Positions 50,173-58,505 of a stretch of DNA of 64,000 bases are shown here, one piece after another. The position numbers and the translations under genes were made by a program. Every line of letters begins with the position of its first letter. Position 1 is the first letter of the stretch. This DNA is from Mesorhizobium loti (GTDB lineage Bacteria > Pseudomonadota > Alphaproteobacteria > Rhizobiales > Rhizobiaceae), in assembly GCF_002858745.1 (NCBI RefSeq), contig NZ_PJRO01000007.1:179505-243504 (forward strand), given 5' to 3'. The notes under the pieces were generated by a model that was not told the DNA's origin, searched no databases, and saw only the letters and a program-made list of their open reading frames with translations.

Positions 50173-51420
50173 TCAGCTCTGCTTGAGGCCTTCGGCCGTG
50201 CAGTGCTGGTTGGGGTAGGCCTTGTAGGGTGACGGCTCGAGCCAGTTGGCCGACTGCTTCAGGATCTTGAACTGGCCGTCGGCCTGGCACTGTCCGATCT
50301 TCGGCCACAGCCAGCTGTGCAGGTTCTCGGGCTCGACACGGACCTTGCCCTGCGGGGCCACCAGCTCCTGCCCCTTCACCGCCTCTCGGATGGCGTTGGG
50401 CGAGATGTCGGAGCCAGCCAGTTTCTCGACCGCCTGCTTGAACAGGTAGATCTGGAAATAGGACGGCTCGGACACGAAGTGGGTGACCTTGTCGCCGCCC
50501 CAGCGCTTCTTGTAGGCGTCGACGAATTTGTGGTTCTCGGGCGAGTCCCACACCATGAAATAAGGCGCCGAGGTGAAGTGCCCCGCGGCGGCCTCGCCGC
50601 CCATTGCCGCCACTTCGTTTTCGGAGGTGGTGAGGCTCGCCATCGGCATCTTCTCGGGATCGAGGCCGGCGGCGTGGTATTGGCGATGCAGCGCGACGAC
50701 GGAATCGCCGACCACGGTGGAGAAGATGACGTTCGGCTTTTCAGCCTTCAGCTTGTTGATGACGGACGAGAATTCCGAATGGCCGAGCGGCACGTATTCC
50801 TCTGCCACCACTTCGGCGCCGAGCTCGGCCAGCAGTTTCTTGCAGTAGTTGTTCTCTTCCTTCGGATAGATGTAGTTCGAGCCGATCAGATACCAGCGCT
50901 TGCCGAATTTCTCGACCAGCCAGGGGATGAAATCGTCCTGCTGCTGGTTGGGAACGGCGCCGGTGTAGATGACGTTCTTGGAGCATTCGCGGCCCTCATA
51001 AAGCGTCGGGTACCAGTAGAGATTGTTCTGCTTCTCGAATACCGGCAGCACCGCCTTGCGGCTGGCCGAAGTGTAGGAGCCGAACACCGAAACGCATTTG
51101 TCGGACAGCACCAGCTTGCGCGCCTTTTCGGCGAAGGTCGCCGGATCGGAGGCCGGATCCTCGACCACCGGCACGAGCTTCCTGCCGTTGATGCCGCCGG
51201 CGGCATTGATCTCCTCGATCGCCATGATGGTCGCCTTGTTGAGCGACTCCTCGATGATGGCGGTGGTGCCGGTGAGCGAGAACAGCACGCCCACCTTGAT
51301 CTCACCGTCGGCGGCGTAGGCCAGCGACGAATTCTTGCTCCAGATATGCGGAAACCCGACGAGGGACACGGTGCCGAAAGCGGCAGTGGCCTTCAGAAAA
51401 CTGCGACGATTGCTTTTCAC
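50173..51420 (-). CDS. Tat-exported amide/urea-binding protein, UrtA/FmdD-like
   Basis: 415 residues from GTG 51420, which follows GGGGAGAAGAAG; no ATG lies near. A twin-arginine signal (SNRRSFLKATAAFGTVSLVG) begins the protein, as in UrtA homologues. The body matches type I periplasmic binding proteins of the urea/short-amide class: GVLFSLTGTTAIIEES, YWYPTLYEGRECSKNVIYTG and YIYPKEENNYCKKLLAELGA. It resembles the cytoplasmic AmiC encoded upstream, as expected since AmiC evolved from such proteins. First gene of the transporter group. Confidence 0.92.
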   Translation of the reverse strand: MKSNRRSFLKATAAFGTVSLVGFPHIWSKNSSLAYAADGEIKVGVLFSLTGTTAIIEESLNKATIMAIEEINAAGGINGRKLVPVVEDPASDPATFAEKARKLVLSDKCVSVFGSYTSASRKAVLPVFEKQNNLYWYPTLYEGRECSKNVIYTGAVPNQQQDDFIPWLVEKFGKRWYLIGSNYIYPKEENNYCKKLLAELGAEVVAEEYVPLGHSEFSSVINKLKAEKPNVIFSTVVGDSVVALHRQYHAAGLDPEKMPMASLTTSENEVAAMGGEAAAGHFTSAPYFMVWDSPENHKFVDAYKKRWGGDKVTHFVSEPSYFQIYLFKQAVEKLAGSDISPNAIREAVKGQELVAPQGKVRVEPENLHSWLWPKIGQCQADGQFKILKQSANWLEPSPYKAYPNQHCTAEGLKQS

Positions 51421-51439
51421 CTTCTTCTCCCCTGAAAAC

Positions 51440-51460
51440 AAAAAAGCCCCGAAGCGAGCT
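51440..51460 (-). terminator. Leader terminator 2, just upstream of the binding-protein gene
   Basis: In the minus-strand RNA, AGCUC and GGGCU close a GCUUCG hexaloop and are followed at once by U6. It ends 20 nt before the GTG start codon. With the upstream hairpin it would attenuate transcription into the transporter and amidase genes unless AmiR antiterminates. Confidence 0.65.
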
Positions 51461-51561
51461 GCCGAAGCAGACCGTTTCGAGGCCGTATTGCCCTGTTGTT
51501 TTTCGCGGCAGCGACGCCGCTGCGAGCCATGATGGCTCGCTAGAGTAAGCTCGTACGCAAC

Positions 51562-51600
51562 AAAAAACCCCACGTCCCGCTTCCGCGAAAGTCGTGAGGT
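51562..51600 (-). terminator. Leader terminator 1, after amiR
   Basis: In the minus-strand RNA, CCUCACG pairs with CGUGGGG and is followed by U6; an inner CUU/AAG stem closes on UCGCGG. It lies about 50 nt after the amiR stop. Between it and terminator 2 are two further hairpins, GCGAGCC/GGCUCGC and GCGGC/GCCGC. This layout fits ANTAR-regulated leaders. Confidence 0.65.
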
Positions 51601-51650
51601 TCCGTTACCTGTATTTCGCCGGCAGCGTCGTTGCTGTCGATGGTCGAACG

Positions 51651-52319
51651 CTAGCCAAGAAGTTCGTAGGAGTCAATGATGGCACTGGCCACCGCGCCGA
51701 TCGTCACGCGTCGTTCCATCGCCTGGCGCCTGAGATAGTTGTAGGCCTCCTCCTCGCTGACGTTCTTCAACCGCATCAGCAGTGATTTCGCGCGCTCGAC
51801 GCTGCGCATGGTGCGCAGGCTTTCGTCCAGCTTTTCGATGCGGCCCCTAAGCCTGCGCTCATAAAGGAAATGGCCGCGCGCCAGCGCCAGCGCCGACTGC
51901 ACCGAACGCGATGTCACCGGATAGTGCAGCACGCCGTGGGCCGCGCAATTGTGGAGCAGGTTGAGATCAAGCAGGCCTGTGCCCGGATCGATGACAACCA
52001 GCGCCGAAGCCGGTTCGCCCGGGATCCAGGGCAGGCGCTGCGGCAGGTCGGGCGAAAGCACGCAGAAGACCACGTCATACTGCGCCGGTATCTGCGACGG
52101 CATCGGCCATTCGTGATGCACGTCGCAGCGCAGCCGCTGCAGTTCGCGGACCAGCCGCTCGCCGTCATCGTCGCGATCGACGATGACGGCCACCTTGAGG
52201 TTCCAGAACGAGCGCGAAGAGGACGGGCCTGAGGGCGCGTCGCGATTGCCGGCATCCTTCTTGGCGCCAGCGCCCTGCCGCTCGCGGGCAAATCTTGCGA
52301 TGTCGATGGTTTCCTGCAT
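51651..52319 (-). CDS. amiR: AmiR-like ANTAR antiterminator
   Basis: 222 residues. An N-terminal pseudo-receiver-like domain (residues about 40-150, LKVAVIVDRDDDGERLVREL) is followed by a coiled coil and a C-terminal ANTAR domain: VERAKSLLMRLKNVSEEEAY, then NYLRRQAMERRV. In Pseudomonas AmiR is held by AmiC and released by amides to bind leader RNA and prevent termination. It has a good ribosome binding site (GAGGAACAG) and lies 24 bp downstream of amiC. Confidence 0.92.
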   Translation of the reverse strand: MQETIDIARFARERQGAGAKKDAGNRDAPSGPSSSRSFWNLKVAVIVDRDDDGERLVRELQRLRCDVHHEWPMPSQIPAQYDVVFCVLSPDLPQRLPWIPGEPASALVVIDPGTGLLDLNLLHNCAAHGVLHYPVTSRSVQSALALARGHFLYERRLRGRIEKLDESLRTMRSVERAKSLLMRLKNVSEEEAYNYLRRQAMERRVTIGAVASAIIDSYELLG

Positions 52320-52343
52320 TGTCTGTTCCTCCCCGCCGCCGTC

Positions 52344-53501
52344 TTACGCGAGCTCGAGATTTTTCTGGCCAAGGCTGCGCCCGTAACCCAGCAGATACGG
52401 GTCCGACAGGACGCAGGAAGGCGATTCATAAACGAGGTCGAACTGACCCTGCCGGTTGGCGCGGCCGATGCGCGTCCACAGATCGGCATGACCCCAGAGA
52501 GGGTTGATGGCGACATCGCCCTGCGGCGCTTCGAATTCCGATCCCATCACCGACGCGCGAAGGATCTCGGTGTCCATCGAGTTGGTCTGCTCAAGCGTCT
52601 TGGCGAAGGCGTTGACCTGGAAATAGGAGGCTTCCAGGCACATGTTAGTCGGCTCATCATCTCCGTAGCGCTTTTTGTAGTCACGCACGAAGGAAGAATT
52701 GCGCTCGCTGCCGACACCCTGGAAATAGGGCGCCGCGGTGATGTGGCCCTCGCCGACATCATAACCCATGGCGCGAATCTCGGCCTCCGTCGTGGTCAGG
52801 CTGGCAATCGGCATGACCTTGGGATCGAGCCCGAGGTCGGCATAGGCCTGGTAGAGATAGACGGTGCCGTCGCCGACGACGGTGGAGAAGATCACATCGG
52901 GTTGCGCACGCTTGACGTCGCGCATCACCGGCAGGAACTCGCCCCGTGAAGCGCCCATGCGCACATAGGACTCACCGACGACCGTGCCGCCGCTGTTGCG
53001 GATAAGCTCGCGCATGATGCGGTTGGATTCGCGCGGATAGATGTAGTCGGCGCCGATGAAGTAGAAACGGGTGCCGTAGCGCTCCATCAGGATGCGGCAG
53101 AGTTCGACGCTGTTCTGGTTCGGCGTCGCGCCGGTGTAGATGACGTTGGGCGAGAATTCGAAGCCTTCGTAAAGCGTCGGGTACCACAGCAGACCGTTCA
53201 GCCGTTCGACCACCGGCAGCACGGCCTTGCGGCTCGACGAGGTGTAGCAGCCGAAGATGGTCGAAACGCCATCCTCGACCATCAGTTTCTTGGCGTAGCG
53301 GCCGAAGGCGCTCGCCTCGGAGCCAGGATCGTAGGCGATCGGCTCAAGCGGCCTGCCGTTGATGCCGCCGGCGGCGTTGATTTCTTCGATTGCCGTCAGC
53401 GTGCCACGCAGCTGCGTCTCCTCGATCACCGCCATGAAGCCGGTGCGCGAGAAGAGGACGCCGACGCGCCACGGTTCGGAGGTATTGTTTGATCTCGTCA
53501 A
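52344..53501 (-). CDS. amiC: AmiC-like cytoplasmic amide sensor
   Basis: 385 residues with the fold of a type I binding protein but no signal peptide, as expected for AmiC. The start is TTG 53501, seven bases after GGGAG. Motifs GVLFSRTGFMAVIEETQLRG, FGCYTSSSRKAVLP and WYPTLYEGFEFSPNVIYTG match AmiC/UrtA proteins. It should bind short amides and control the partner AmiR. It heads the operon. Confidence 0.92.
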   Translation of the reverse strand: MTRSNNTSEPWRVGVLFSRTGFMAVIEETQLRGTLTAIEEINAAGGINGRPLEPIAYDPGSEASAFGRYAKKLMVEDGVSTIFGCYTSSSRKAVLPVVERLNGLLWYPTLYEGFEFSPNVIYTGATPNQNSVELCRILMERYGTRFYFIGADYIYPRESNRIMRELIRNSGGTVVGESYVRMGASRGEFLPVMRDVKRAQPDVIFSTVVGDGTVYLYQAYADLGLDPKVMPIASLTTTEAEIRAMGYDVGEGHITAAPYFQGVGSERNSSFVRDYKKRYGDDEPTNMCLEASYFQVNAFAKTLEQTNSMDTEILRASVMGSEFEAPQGDVAINPLWGHADLWTRIGRANRQGQFDLVYESPSCVLSDPYLLGYGRSLGQKNLELA

Positions 53502-53601
53502 TATACGCTCCCACGATTCCCCAGTGCCGCTTGGTTCTTATTTTTGCTTGATGCACATCGCGATTTTTCGCTTGTTGCGCATCAGGCTCTTGTTCATTCG
53601 C

Positions 53602-53648
53602 ATATCGTTCTCGCAAAACCGCTACGCACTTTTGCGCGACATGCTTTA
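53602..53648 (-). repeat. Partial or variant copy of the palindromic repeat core
   Basis: GCAAAACCGCTACGCACTTTTG matches the core of the four larger repeats, but the flanks (GCGACATGCTTTAG on one side, TATCGTTCTC on the other) differ. It is upstream of amiC and just before the end of the MetX-like gene, so it could be a related element family sharing the same core. Confidence 0.6.
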
Positions 53649-53690
53649 GCTGCGGCCGGCCGCGCAGCTTGAGGCCGGCCGCCTTGCGGG

Positions 53691-54707
53691 TCAACTGGCC
53701 AACAGTTCCTTCAGCTTGCCGTCGAGGAACTTGACGTCGTTCGTGCTGGTTCCCGGTCCGCCCGCGAAATGGCCCCACACCGACTCGTACGGAACGAATT
53801 TGGCATTCGGCATGTTGGCCACCTCGAACTCGCTGTCTTCCGGCGGGAAGTAGAGATCGGTGCGGCTGGGCATGACGAAGGCCTTGGCCTTGATGGCCTT
53901 GAGCGCCTTCTTGAAATCACCCTTGTAGAGCTCGTTATCGCTGATGTCGCCATTCTGCCAGGTCCACAGCATGGTCAGAAGGTTGTTGGCGTCCTTGGGC
54001 AGGAAGAAACCTTCCCAGAAGGCGACCAGGAAATCCTCCAGCGAAGAATAGCCCAGCGTCTTGAGGTCGAGCTCCTGACGGTAGAAAGCCTGCGAGAAAC
54101 CCCAGCCGGCATAGACGCGGGCCATGGCGCGCAGGCCCTTCTCCGGCTTGTCGTCGTACCAGCCATTGTTCCAGGCGGAGTCGGCGGTCAGTGCCGCCTT
54201 GACCCCTTCCAGGAAGACGAAATTGTGGCGCGAGCATTTGGCGGAGCCGCAGAACGGCGCGATGCGCTCGACCATGTCGGGATACATCGCCCCCCAATGG
54301 AAGGTCTGCAGCGCCCCCATCGACCAGCCGACAACCAGCTTCAGTTTCTTGATGCCGAACTTCTCGGTCACCAGCTGGTGCTGGGCGCGGACGTTGTCAT
54401 AGGCCGTCACCTGCGGGAAACGCGACTTGTTGTAGGGCTCCGGCGTGTTGCTGGGCGACGACGACAGCCCGTTGCCGAACATGTTCGGGATGATGATGAA
54501 ATATTTGGCCGGGTCGAGCGTCATGCCCTTGCCGATCAGCCATTCATTGTCGACGTGCTGGCCGGAATACCAGGTCGGGAAGACGATGACGTTGTCCTTC
54601 TTGGCGTTCAGCTTGCCGAAGGTCTTGTAGGCCAGCTTGGCGTCGCGCAGCGTCGCCCCGCGTTGCAGGACGAAATCGCCCAGCGAATAGATCTCATGGT
54701 CAGGCAT
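53691..54707 (-). CDS. MetX-like alpha/beta hydrolase (homoserine acetyltransferase family)
   Basis: 338 residues from ATG 54707, with AAGGAAA upstream. The nucleophile elbow is VVGWSMG (Ser129), with Asp284 in PSRTDLYFP and His313 in VWGHFAGG. The N-terminus (LQRGATLRDAKLAYKTFGKL) is typical of MetX relatives. True MetX uses GGSMGG, so the GWSMG form, and the position next to a nucleobase-type permease, suggest a hydrolase rather than an acetyltransferase of methionine synthesis. Function is inferred only. Confidence 0.82.
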   Translation of the reverse strand: MPDHEIYSLGDFVLQRGATLRDAKLAYKTFGKLNAKKDNVIVFPTWYSGQHVDNEWLIGKGMTLDPAKYFIIIPNMFGNGLSSSPSNTPEPYNKSRFPQVTAYDNVRAQHQLVTEKFGIKKLKLVVGWSMGALQTFHWGAMYPDMVERIAPFCGSAKCSRHNFVFLEGVKAALTADSAWNNGWYDDKPEKGLRAMARVYAGWGFSQAFYRQELDLKTLGYSSLEDFLVAFWEGFFLPKDANNLLTMLWTWQNGDISDNELYKGDFKKALKAIKAKAFVMPSRTDLYFPPEDSEFEVANMPNAKFVPYESVWGHFAGGPGTSTNDVKFLDGKLKELLAS

Positions 54708-54768
54708 CAGGCAGTTTCCTTTACTTTCGAAAATGGAGGCGAGGCCCGTGACCGGGCCTCGCCTGAAA

Positions 54769-56082
54769 TCACGCGGTTGCCCGCTCCGGCGACGGCCGCA
54801 GCGCCAGCGCCGCATAGGCGATGCCGCCGGCAAGGGCCGCGCTGATGGCGGTCGAGAAATGTGGCAGGTAGAATTCGACGACGACGGCCACCGCCGAGCC
54901 GATGATCCAGGCGATGAAGGCGCTCGGGCGCCAGTCGCGGTCGATCTCGGCATTCCTGCGGGCAAGATACTGGTCGACCAGGATGATCGCGCCGATCGGC
55001 GGCACCAGGATGCCGAGCAGCGACAGCCACTGGATGAAGAAGGCCCAGACGTTGCCTGCCGCAACCGCGATGCCGATGGCGCCGAGAATGACGGCCATGA
55101 CGCGCATGCGGGTGCCGAAGATGCGCGACCAGCCGGTGGCGGCATTGTAGAGGCAGTGCGCGCAGACCGAGCCCAGGTTGAGATAGAGGAAGACGAAGGC
55201 GAGCGCGCTGAGGAACGCCATCTGCTTGCCATTCATGTAGCCGAACATGTTGTCGGCGCCGAACGGGTTGGCATTCGGGACGGCAAGCGCCGCCGTCATG
55301 ATGCCGCCGACCAGCATGGCGATCAGGTTGGCGAACGGGAACGCGCTGAACGTCGCGATCAGCGAGCTCCTGCCGTCCTTGGCCCAGCGGTTGAAGTCGG
55401 CGCTCACCGTGCCGGCATCGATGAAGAGCGCGATGACGACGGTGAGCCCCACACCCATCGACATCGTGGCCGCGCCATTGTTGCCGGGATAGGCAAGGAT
55501 TGCCTGCCAGCTGGTGGCGGAAGCGGCGTCGAATACCACCCAGCCGCCGAGGATGACGAAGAGCGGAACCGAAACCAGCCCGATCAGGTGCAGGCCATGC
55601 ACGCCGACAAAGGTGATGCCGATGTAGAGAAGACCGGCGACGATGGTCATCGCCACATAGTTGAGATCATAGGCCGAGCTGATCAGCGCGCCGGTGATGC
55701 CGGTCTGCACCGCATACCATCCGAGCAGAAGCGTCGACAGCAGGCCGGAAGCGAAGACATAACCCTTGCGGCCGAACACGATCGAGGCCAGCAGCGCGAA
55801 GTTCATGCCACGGTTGGTGCCAAGCAGGCCGAGTGCGCCGACATAGGCGAACATGATGAGATTGCCGATCACCATCGCCCACAGCGCGCTGGTGAAGCCC
55901 ATGCCGAGCACGAGGATCGAGCCGGTCATGGCACCGGTGATGATCATCGGAAAGCCGATCCAGACCGTCGTCACCGAAAAGGTCGAGCGCCGCGCCGCCA
56001 TCGGCACGGGCTGATGTTCGTATTCTTCTCCGAGGATATGATCGACGCTATCGAGCGTCTCGATCTCCGTCTTGTTGTTCAT
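54769..56082 (-). CDS. Cytosine permease-family transporter (NCS1, CodB-like)
   Basis: 437 residues from ATG 56082, preceded by GGGAGGGTG. About twelve membrane helices with NCS1 landmarks: TVWIGFPMIITGAMTGS, VFGRKGYVFASG and DAGTVSADFNRWAKDGRSS. NCS1 carriers import nucleobases, hydantoins or related rings by proton or sodium symport. It is followed 61 bp later by the MetX-like hydrolase gene, likely the same transcript, so the hydrolase may act on the imported compound. Confidence 0.88.
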   Translation of the reverse strand: MNNKTEIETLDSVDHILGEEYEHQPVPMAARRSTFSVTTVWIGFPMIITGAMTGSILVLGMGFTSALWAMVIGNLIMFAYVGALGLLGTNRGMNFALLASIVFGRKGYVFASGLLSTLLLGWYAVQTGITGALISSAYDLNYVAMTIVAGLLYIGITFVGVHGLHLIGLVSVPLFVILGGWVVFDAASATSWQAILAYPGNNGAATMSMGVGLTVVIALFIDAGTVSADFNRWAKDGRSSLIATFSAFPFANLIAMLVGGIMTAALAVPNANPFGADNMFGYMNGKQMAFLSALAFVFLYLNLGSVCAHCLYNAATGWSRIFGTRMRVMAVILGAIGIAVAAGNVWAFFIQWLSLLGILVPPIGAIILVDQYLARRNAEIDRDWRPSAFIAWIIGSAVAVVVEFYLPHFSTAISAALAGGIAYAALALRPSPERATA

Positions 56083-56297
56083 GCCACCCTCCCAGGGGTC
56101 AAACGCGTTGCGTGTGCGGCTGTCGTCGCGATCGGACGTCCTTGTCCTCACCCGCTTTCCCCGGTGGAAGCGCATTCAGGCCATGGCCCGGAAGGCGCAC
56201 GGCGAAACCATTGGCGGTTCGCCGGCGCAAGCCCCTTGTCATAGCCGTCCGGCGCCGGTTCCCCATCGGCATCTCGGTCGGTATCGCCAAAACGACA

Positions 56298-56341
56298 AAG
56301 GCCTCCCGATGGCTTCGTTTCCGAAGTCAAAGGGAGGCCTT
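56298..56341 (-). terminator. Strong nested hairpin in the 415-bp gap upstream of the permease gene
   Basis: AAGGCCTCCC and GGGAGGCCTT are perfect 10-bp arms enclosing a second stem, CTTCG/CGAAG with a 4-nt loop. On the minus strand the outer stem runs into TTTGTCGTTTT. It could end the upstream DJ-1 transcript or act as an attenuator in a leader of about 210 nt before the permease. The remainder of the gap (56,083-56,297 and 56,342-56,497) holds no credible gene, and I could not match it to a known riboswitch. Confidence 0.55.
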
Positions 56342-56497
56342 CTTGCCTTGATCTGATTGGGTGGCCCCGTTGCCACCTGCCTGGTTAACAGGCGAAGGAA
56401 ACGTTAGACGGGCGTTGAAACCCTGTCAATACGGCGTTTCGGAGTTCAAAACGACGCCCGCAAGCGCACACCGCGCATTGTGCGTAGCCAGCCCCCG

Positions 56498-57289
56498 TTA
56501 CAGATGCAGGCGCGCGTGCGCCTGCGCCACCGCCTCATCGAGGGGCTTGAGGCCAGATTTCAGGAGATCCGAAACAAGCGTGGTGAGCGCGACGCCTGCG
56601 CCGGCTGGCGTGCCGGCGTCGTAAGGTGGCGCGGGCGCATATTCCAGGATCAGCTGGATGGATTTCGCCCATTCCTCGTCGCGGATGATCGAAGCGATAA
56701 CCAGGCCGAAATCGAGCCCGGCGGTGACGCCGCCTGCCGTGATGCGGTTGCGGTCGCGCACGACGCGTCCATCCTCGAGGATGGCGCCAAGATGCGGCAG
56801 GGCATACCGGGATTGCCAGTGACCGGTGGCACGATAGCCCGCGAGAAGCCCGGCGGCGCCCAGAAGCAGCGAGCCGGTGCAGACGCTGGTGACGAAGCGG
56901 GCGGATGCGCCTGTCTTTTCGAGGAAGGTTATCACTTCAGCGTCCTGCATGCAGGCGACCGTGCCTTTCAGCCCGCCCGGGACGAACAGCACGTCGGGTG
57001 CTGCATAGGCCTCGACCAGGGTCGCGGTCGGGCGTATGTCGAGGCCGACATCGGTGCGCACCGGATCGCGGTCCTTCCAGACCAGTTGCACATCGCCCAT
57101 GGTGAGCTTGAAGGCGGTCAGTGCCGGAACGAGATCGAGCAGCACCATGTCGGGATGGACCAGCATGACGAACTTCGGCTTCGGCGCGTTCGGATCGAAC
57201 TTGATGCCGGCATGTGCGTCCGGCACCTGCAGGGCTGGTGCCGTGAGCGCGGCCAGCGCCAGCATCTGCAACACGTCACGTCTTTGCAT
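56498..57289 (-). CDS. Exported DJ-1/PfpI-family protein (isonitrile hydratase-like)
   Basis: 263 residues. An N-terminal signal of about 27 residues (RRDVLQMLALAALTAPALQV) suggests export, possibly by the Tat route. The DJ-1/PfpI core has the nucleophile-elbow Cys137 in SVCTGSLLLGAAGLL and FVPGGLKGT upstream. The family includes isonitrile hydratase InhA and amidases. It is divergent from a GlxA-type regulator whose sensor domain is of the same fold, so the two may be functionally linked. Ribosome binding site AAGGACGACGAG. Confidence 0.83.
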   Translation of the reverse strand: MQRRDVLQMLALAALTAPALQVPDAHAGIKFDPNAPKPKFVMLVHPDMVLLDLVPALTAFKLTMGDVQLVWKDRDPVRTDVGLDIRPTATLVEAYAAPDVLFVPGGLKGTVACMQDAEVITFLEKTGASARFVTSVCTGSLLLGAAGLLAGYRATGHWQSRYALPHLGAILEDGRVVRDRNRITAGGVTAGLDFGLVIASIIRDEEWAKSIQLILEYAPAPPYDAGTPAGAGVALTTLVSDLLKSGLKPLDEAVAQAHARLHL

Positions 57290-57360
57290 GCTCGTCGTCC
57301 TTCTTTGGTCGCAGCGTCGTCGCGAGGCGCTTCGCCTTTTTGCGCCGCGCCATTGTGCTC

Positions 57361-57395
57361 ATCACCTCTCCCTCGTCGGGCGAGGGAGAGGTGAT
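57361..57395. repeat. Perfect 15-bp inverted repeat in divergent promoter region
   Basis: ATCACCTCTCCCTCG and CGAGGGAGAGGTGAT flank a TCGGG loop, midway between two divergent starts. It may be a dispersed palindromic unit or an operator; no U-tract follows on either strand. Confidence 0.6.
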
Positions 57396-57506
57396 TGCCC
57401 AGCAAGCCGGAATTGGGGGCCCGGTTGCCGGCGGTATTTGTTGGAGACGTATCTATCCGATCGTGCTATCTGGCAGGATGACAACGAAGCTTCATTTCCT
57501 GCCAGA

Positions 57507-58466
57507 ATGATGAAAACCATCCTGTTCCTCGCCTTCGATGGTGTGACCGACCTCGACCTTGTCGGTCCGATCCAGGTGTTCGCGACGGCATCAAGTGCGG
57601 CCGAGCAAAGCGGCGGCCAGCCGGTCTACACGATCGTGGTGGCATCGATTGCCGGCGGCATGGTGCGCACGCGCTCGGGCCTGACGATCGGTACGCTGCC
57701 GCTTGCCGAAGTCGACATGCGCACCGTCGACACCATCGTCGTGCCGGGTGGCCGCTCAAGCCTGGAGGACGATGCCGAACCGCCGCTTGTCGATTGGCTG
57801 GTGCAAAATGCCGGCCGGGCACGCCGCATCTGTTCGGTCTGCGTCGGCGCCTTCCTGCTCGGCGCGGCGGGATTGCTGACCGGGCGCAAGGCAACCACGC
57901 ACTGGCGTGCAACGGATATCTTGAAGGCGCGTTACCCCTCCACCACCGTTCTGCCGGAGCTGATCTATCAGCAGGACGGACCGGTGTGGACATCGGCCGG
58001 CGTCAGCGCCGGCATCGACCTCGCCTTGCATCTGGTCGAACAGGATCATGGCCGCATCCTCGCCATGATGGTGGCAAAGGCGCTGGTGGTGTTCCTGCGC
58101 CGGCCAGGCGGCCAGAAGCAGTTCAGTTCCACGCTCGCCTTGCAGGGCAGCGAGGCTTTCTCGCAATTGATCGCCTGGGCAGCGGACAATCTTGCCGAGG
58201 ATCTGTCGGTCGAGGCGCTGTCTGAGCGCGCCGCAATGAGCCCGCGCAGCTTCGCGCGCAAATTCCACGGCGCCGTAGGCCAGACACCGGCGGCCGCCAT
58301 GGAAGCGCTGCGGCTGGAAGCCGCCAAGCGCATGCTGGAGGACAGCAGCCAGTCGATGAAAAGCATTGCCGCAAAGAGCGGCTTCGGCGACCAGCAAGGA
58401 CTGCGCCGCGCCTTCTGGCGCGCGCTCGGCATCACGCCGAGCGAATACCGGGAGCGTTTCTGTTAG
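57507..58466 (+). CDS. GlxA-type transcriptional regulator (DJ-1/PfpI sensor plus AraC HTH)
   Basis: 319 residues from ATG 57507, where the DJ-1 domain begins (MMKTILFLAFDGVTDLDL). The N-terminal 190 residues are a DJ-1/PfpI domain with Cys112 in SVCVGAFLLGAAGLL, and the C-terminal 100 residues hold the two AraC helix-turn-helix motifs (SVEALSERAAMSPRSFARKF and IAAKSGFGDQQGLRRAF ending GITPSEYRERF). It probably regulates the divergent exported DJ-1 gene. The frame opens at 57036 but only this part is coding. Confidence 0.9.
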   Translation: MMKTILFLAFDGVTDLDLVGPIQVFATASSAAEQSGGQPVYTIVVASIAGGMVRTRSGLTIGTLPLAEVDMRTVDTIVVPGGRSSLEDDAEPPLVDWLVQNAGRARRICSVCVGAFLLGAAGLLTGRKATTHWRATDILKARYPSTTVLPELIYQQDGPVWTSAGVSAGIDLALHLVEQDHGRILAMMVAKALVVFLRRPGGQKQFSSTLALQGSEAFSQLIAWAADNLAEDLSVEALSERAAMSPRSFARKFHGAVGQTPAAAMEALRLEAAKRMLEDSSQSMKSIAAKSGFGDQQGLRRAFWRALGITPSEYRERFC

Positions 58467-58474
58467 GGCACCGT

Positions 58475-58502
58475 TTCCTTCTGCCCTTGTGGGAGAAGGG
58501 AA
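58475..58502. terminator. Hairpin between convergent genes
   Basis: CCTTCTGCCC and GGGAGAAGG pair with one bulged base around a TTGT loop, in the 39-bp gap between the plus-strand regulator and the minus-strand cyclase. It probably ends both transcripts. Confidence 0.5.
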
Positions 58503-58505
58503 CAG

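Noticed and set aside
51421..51650. Explicit pair of AnnGnn hexaloops for AmiR
   Set aside because: Several hairpins are present but I could not find two with the exact ANTAR loop consensus by eye, so only the terminators are reported.
56083..56297. TPP or guanidine riboswitch before the permease gene
   Set aside because: The conserved cores of those classes (such as CTGAGA for TPP) were not found.
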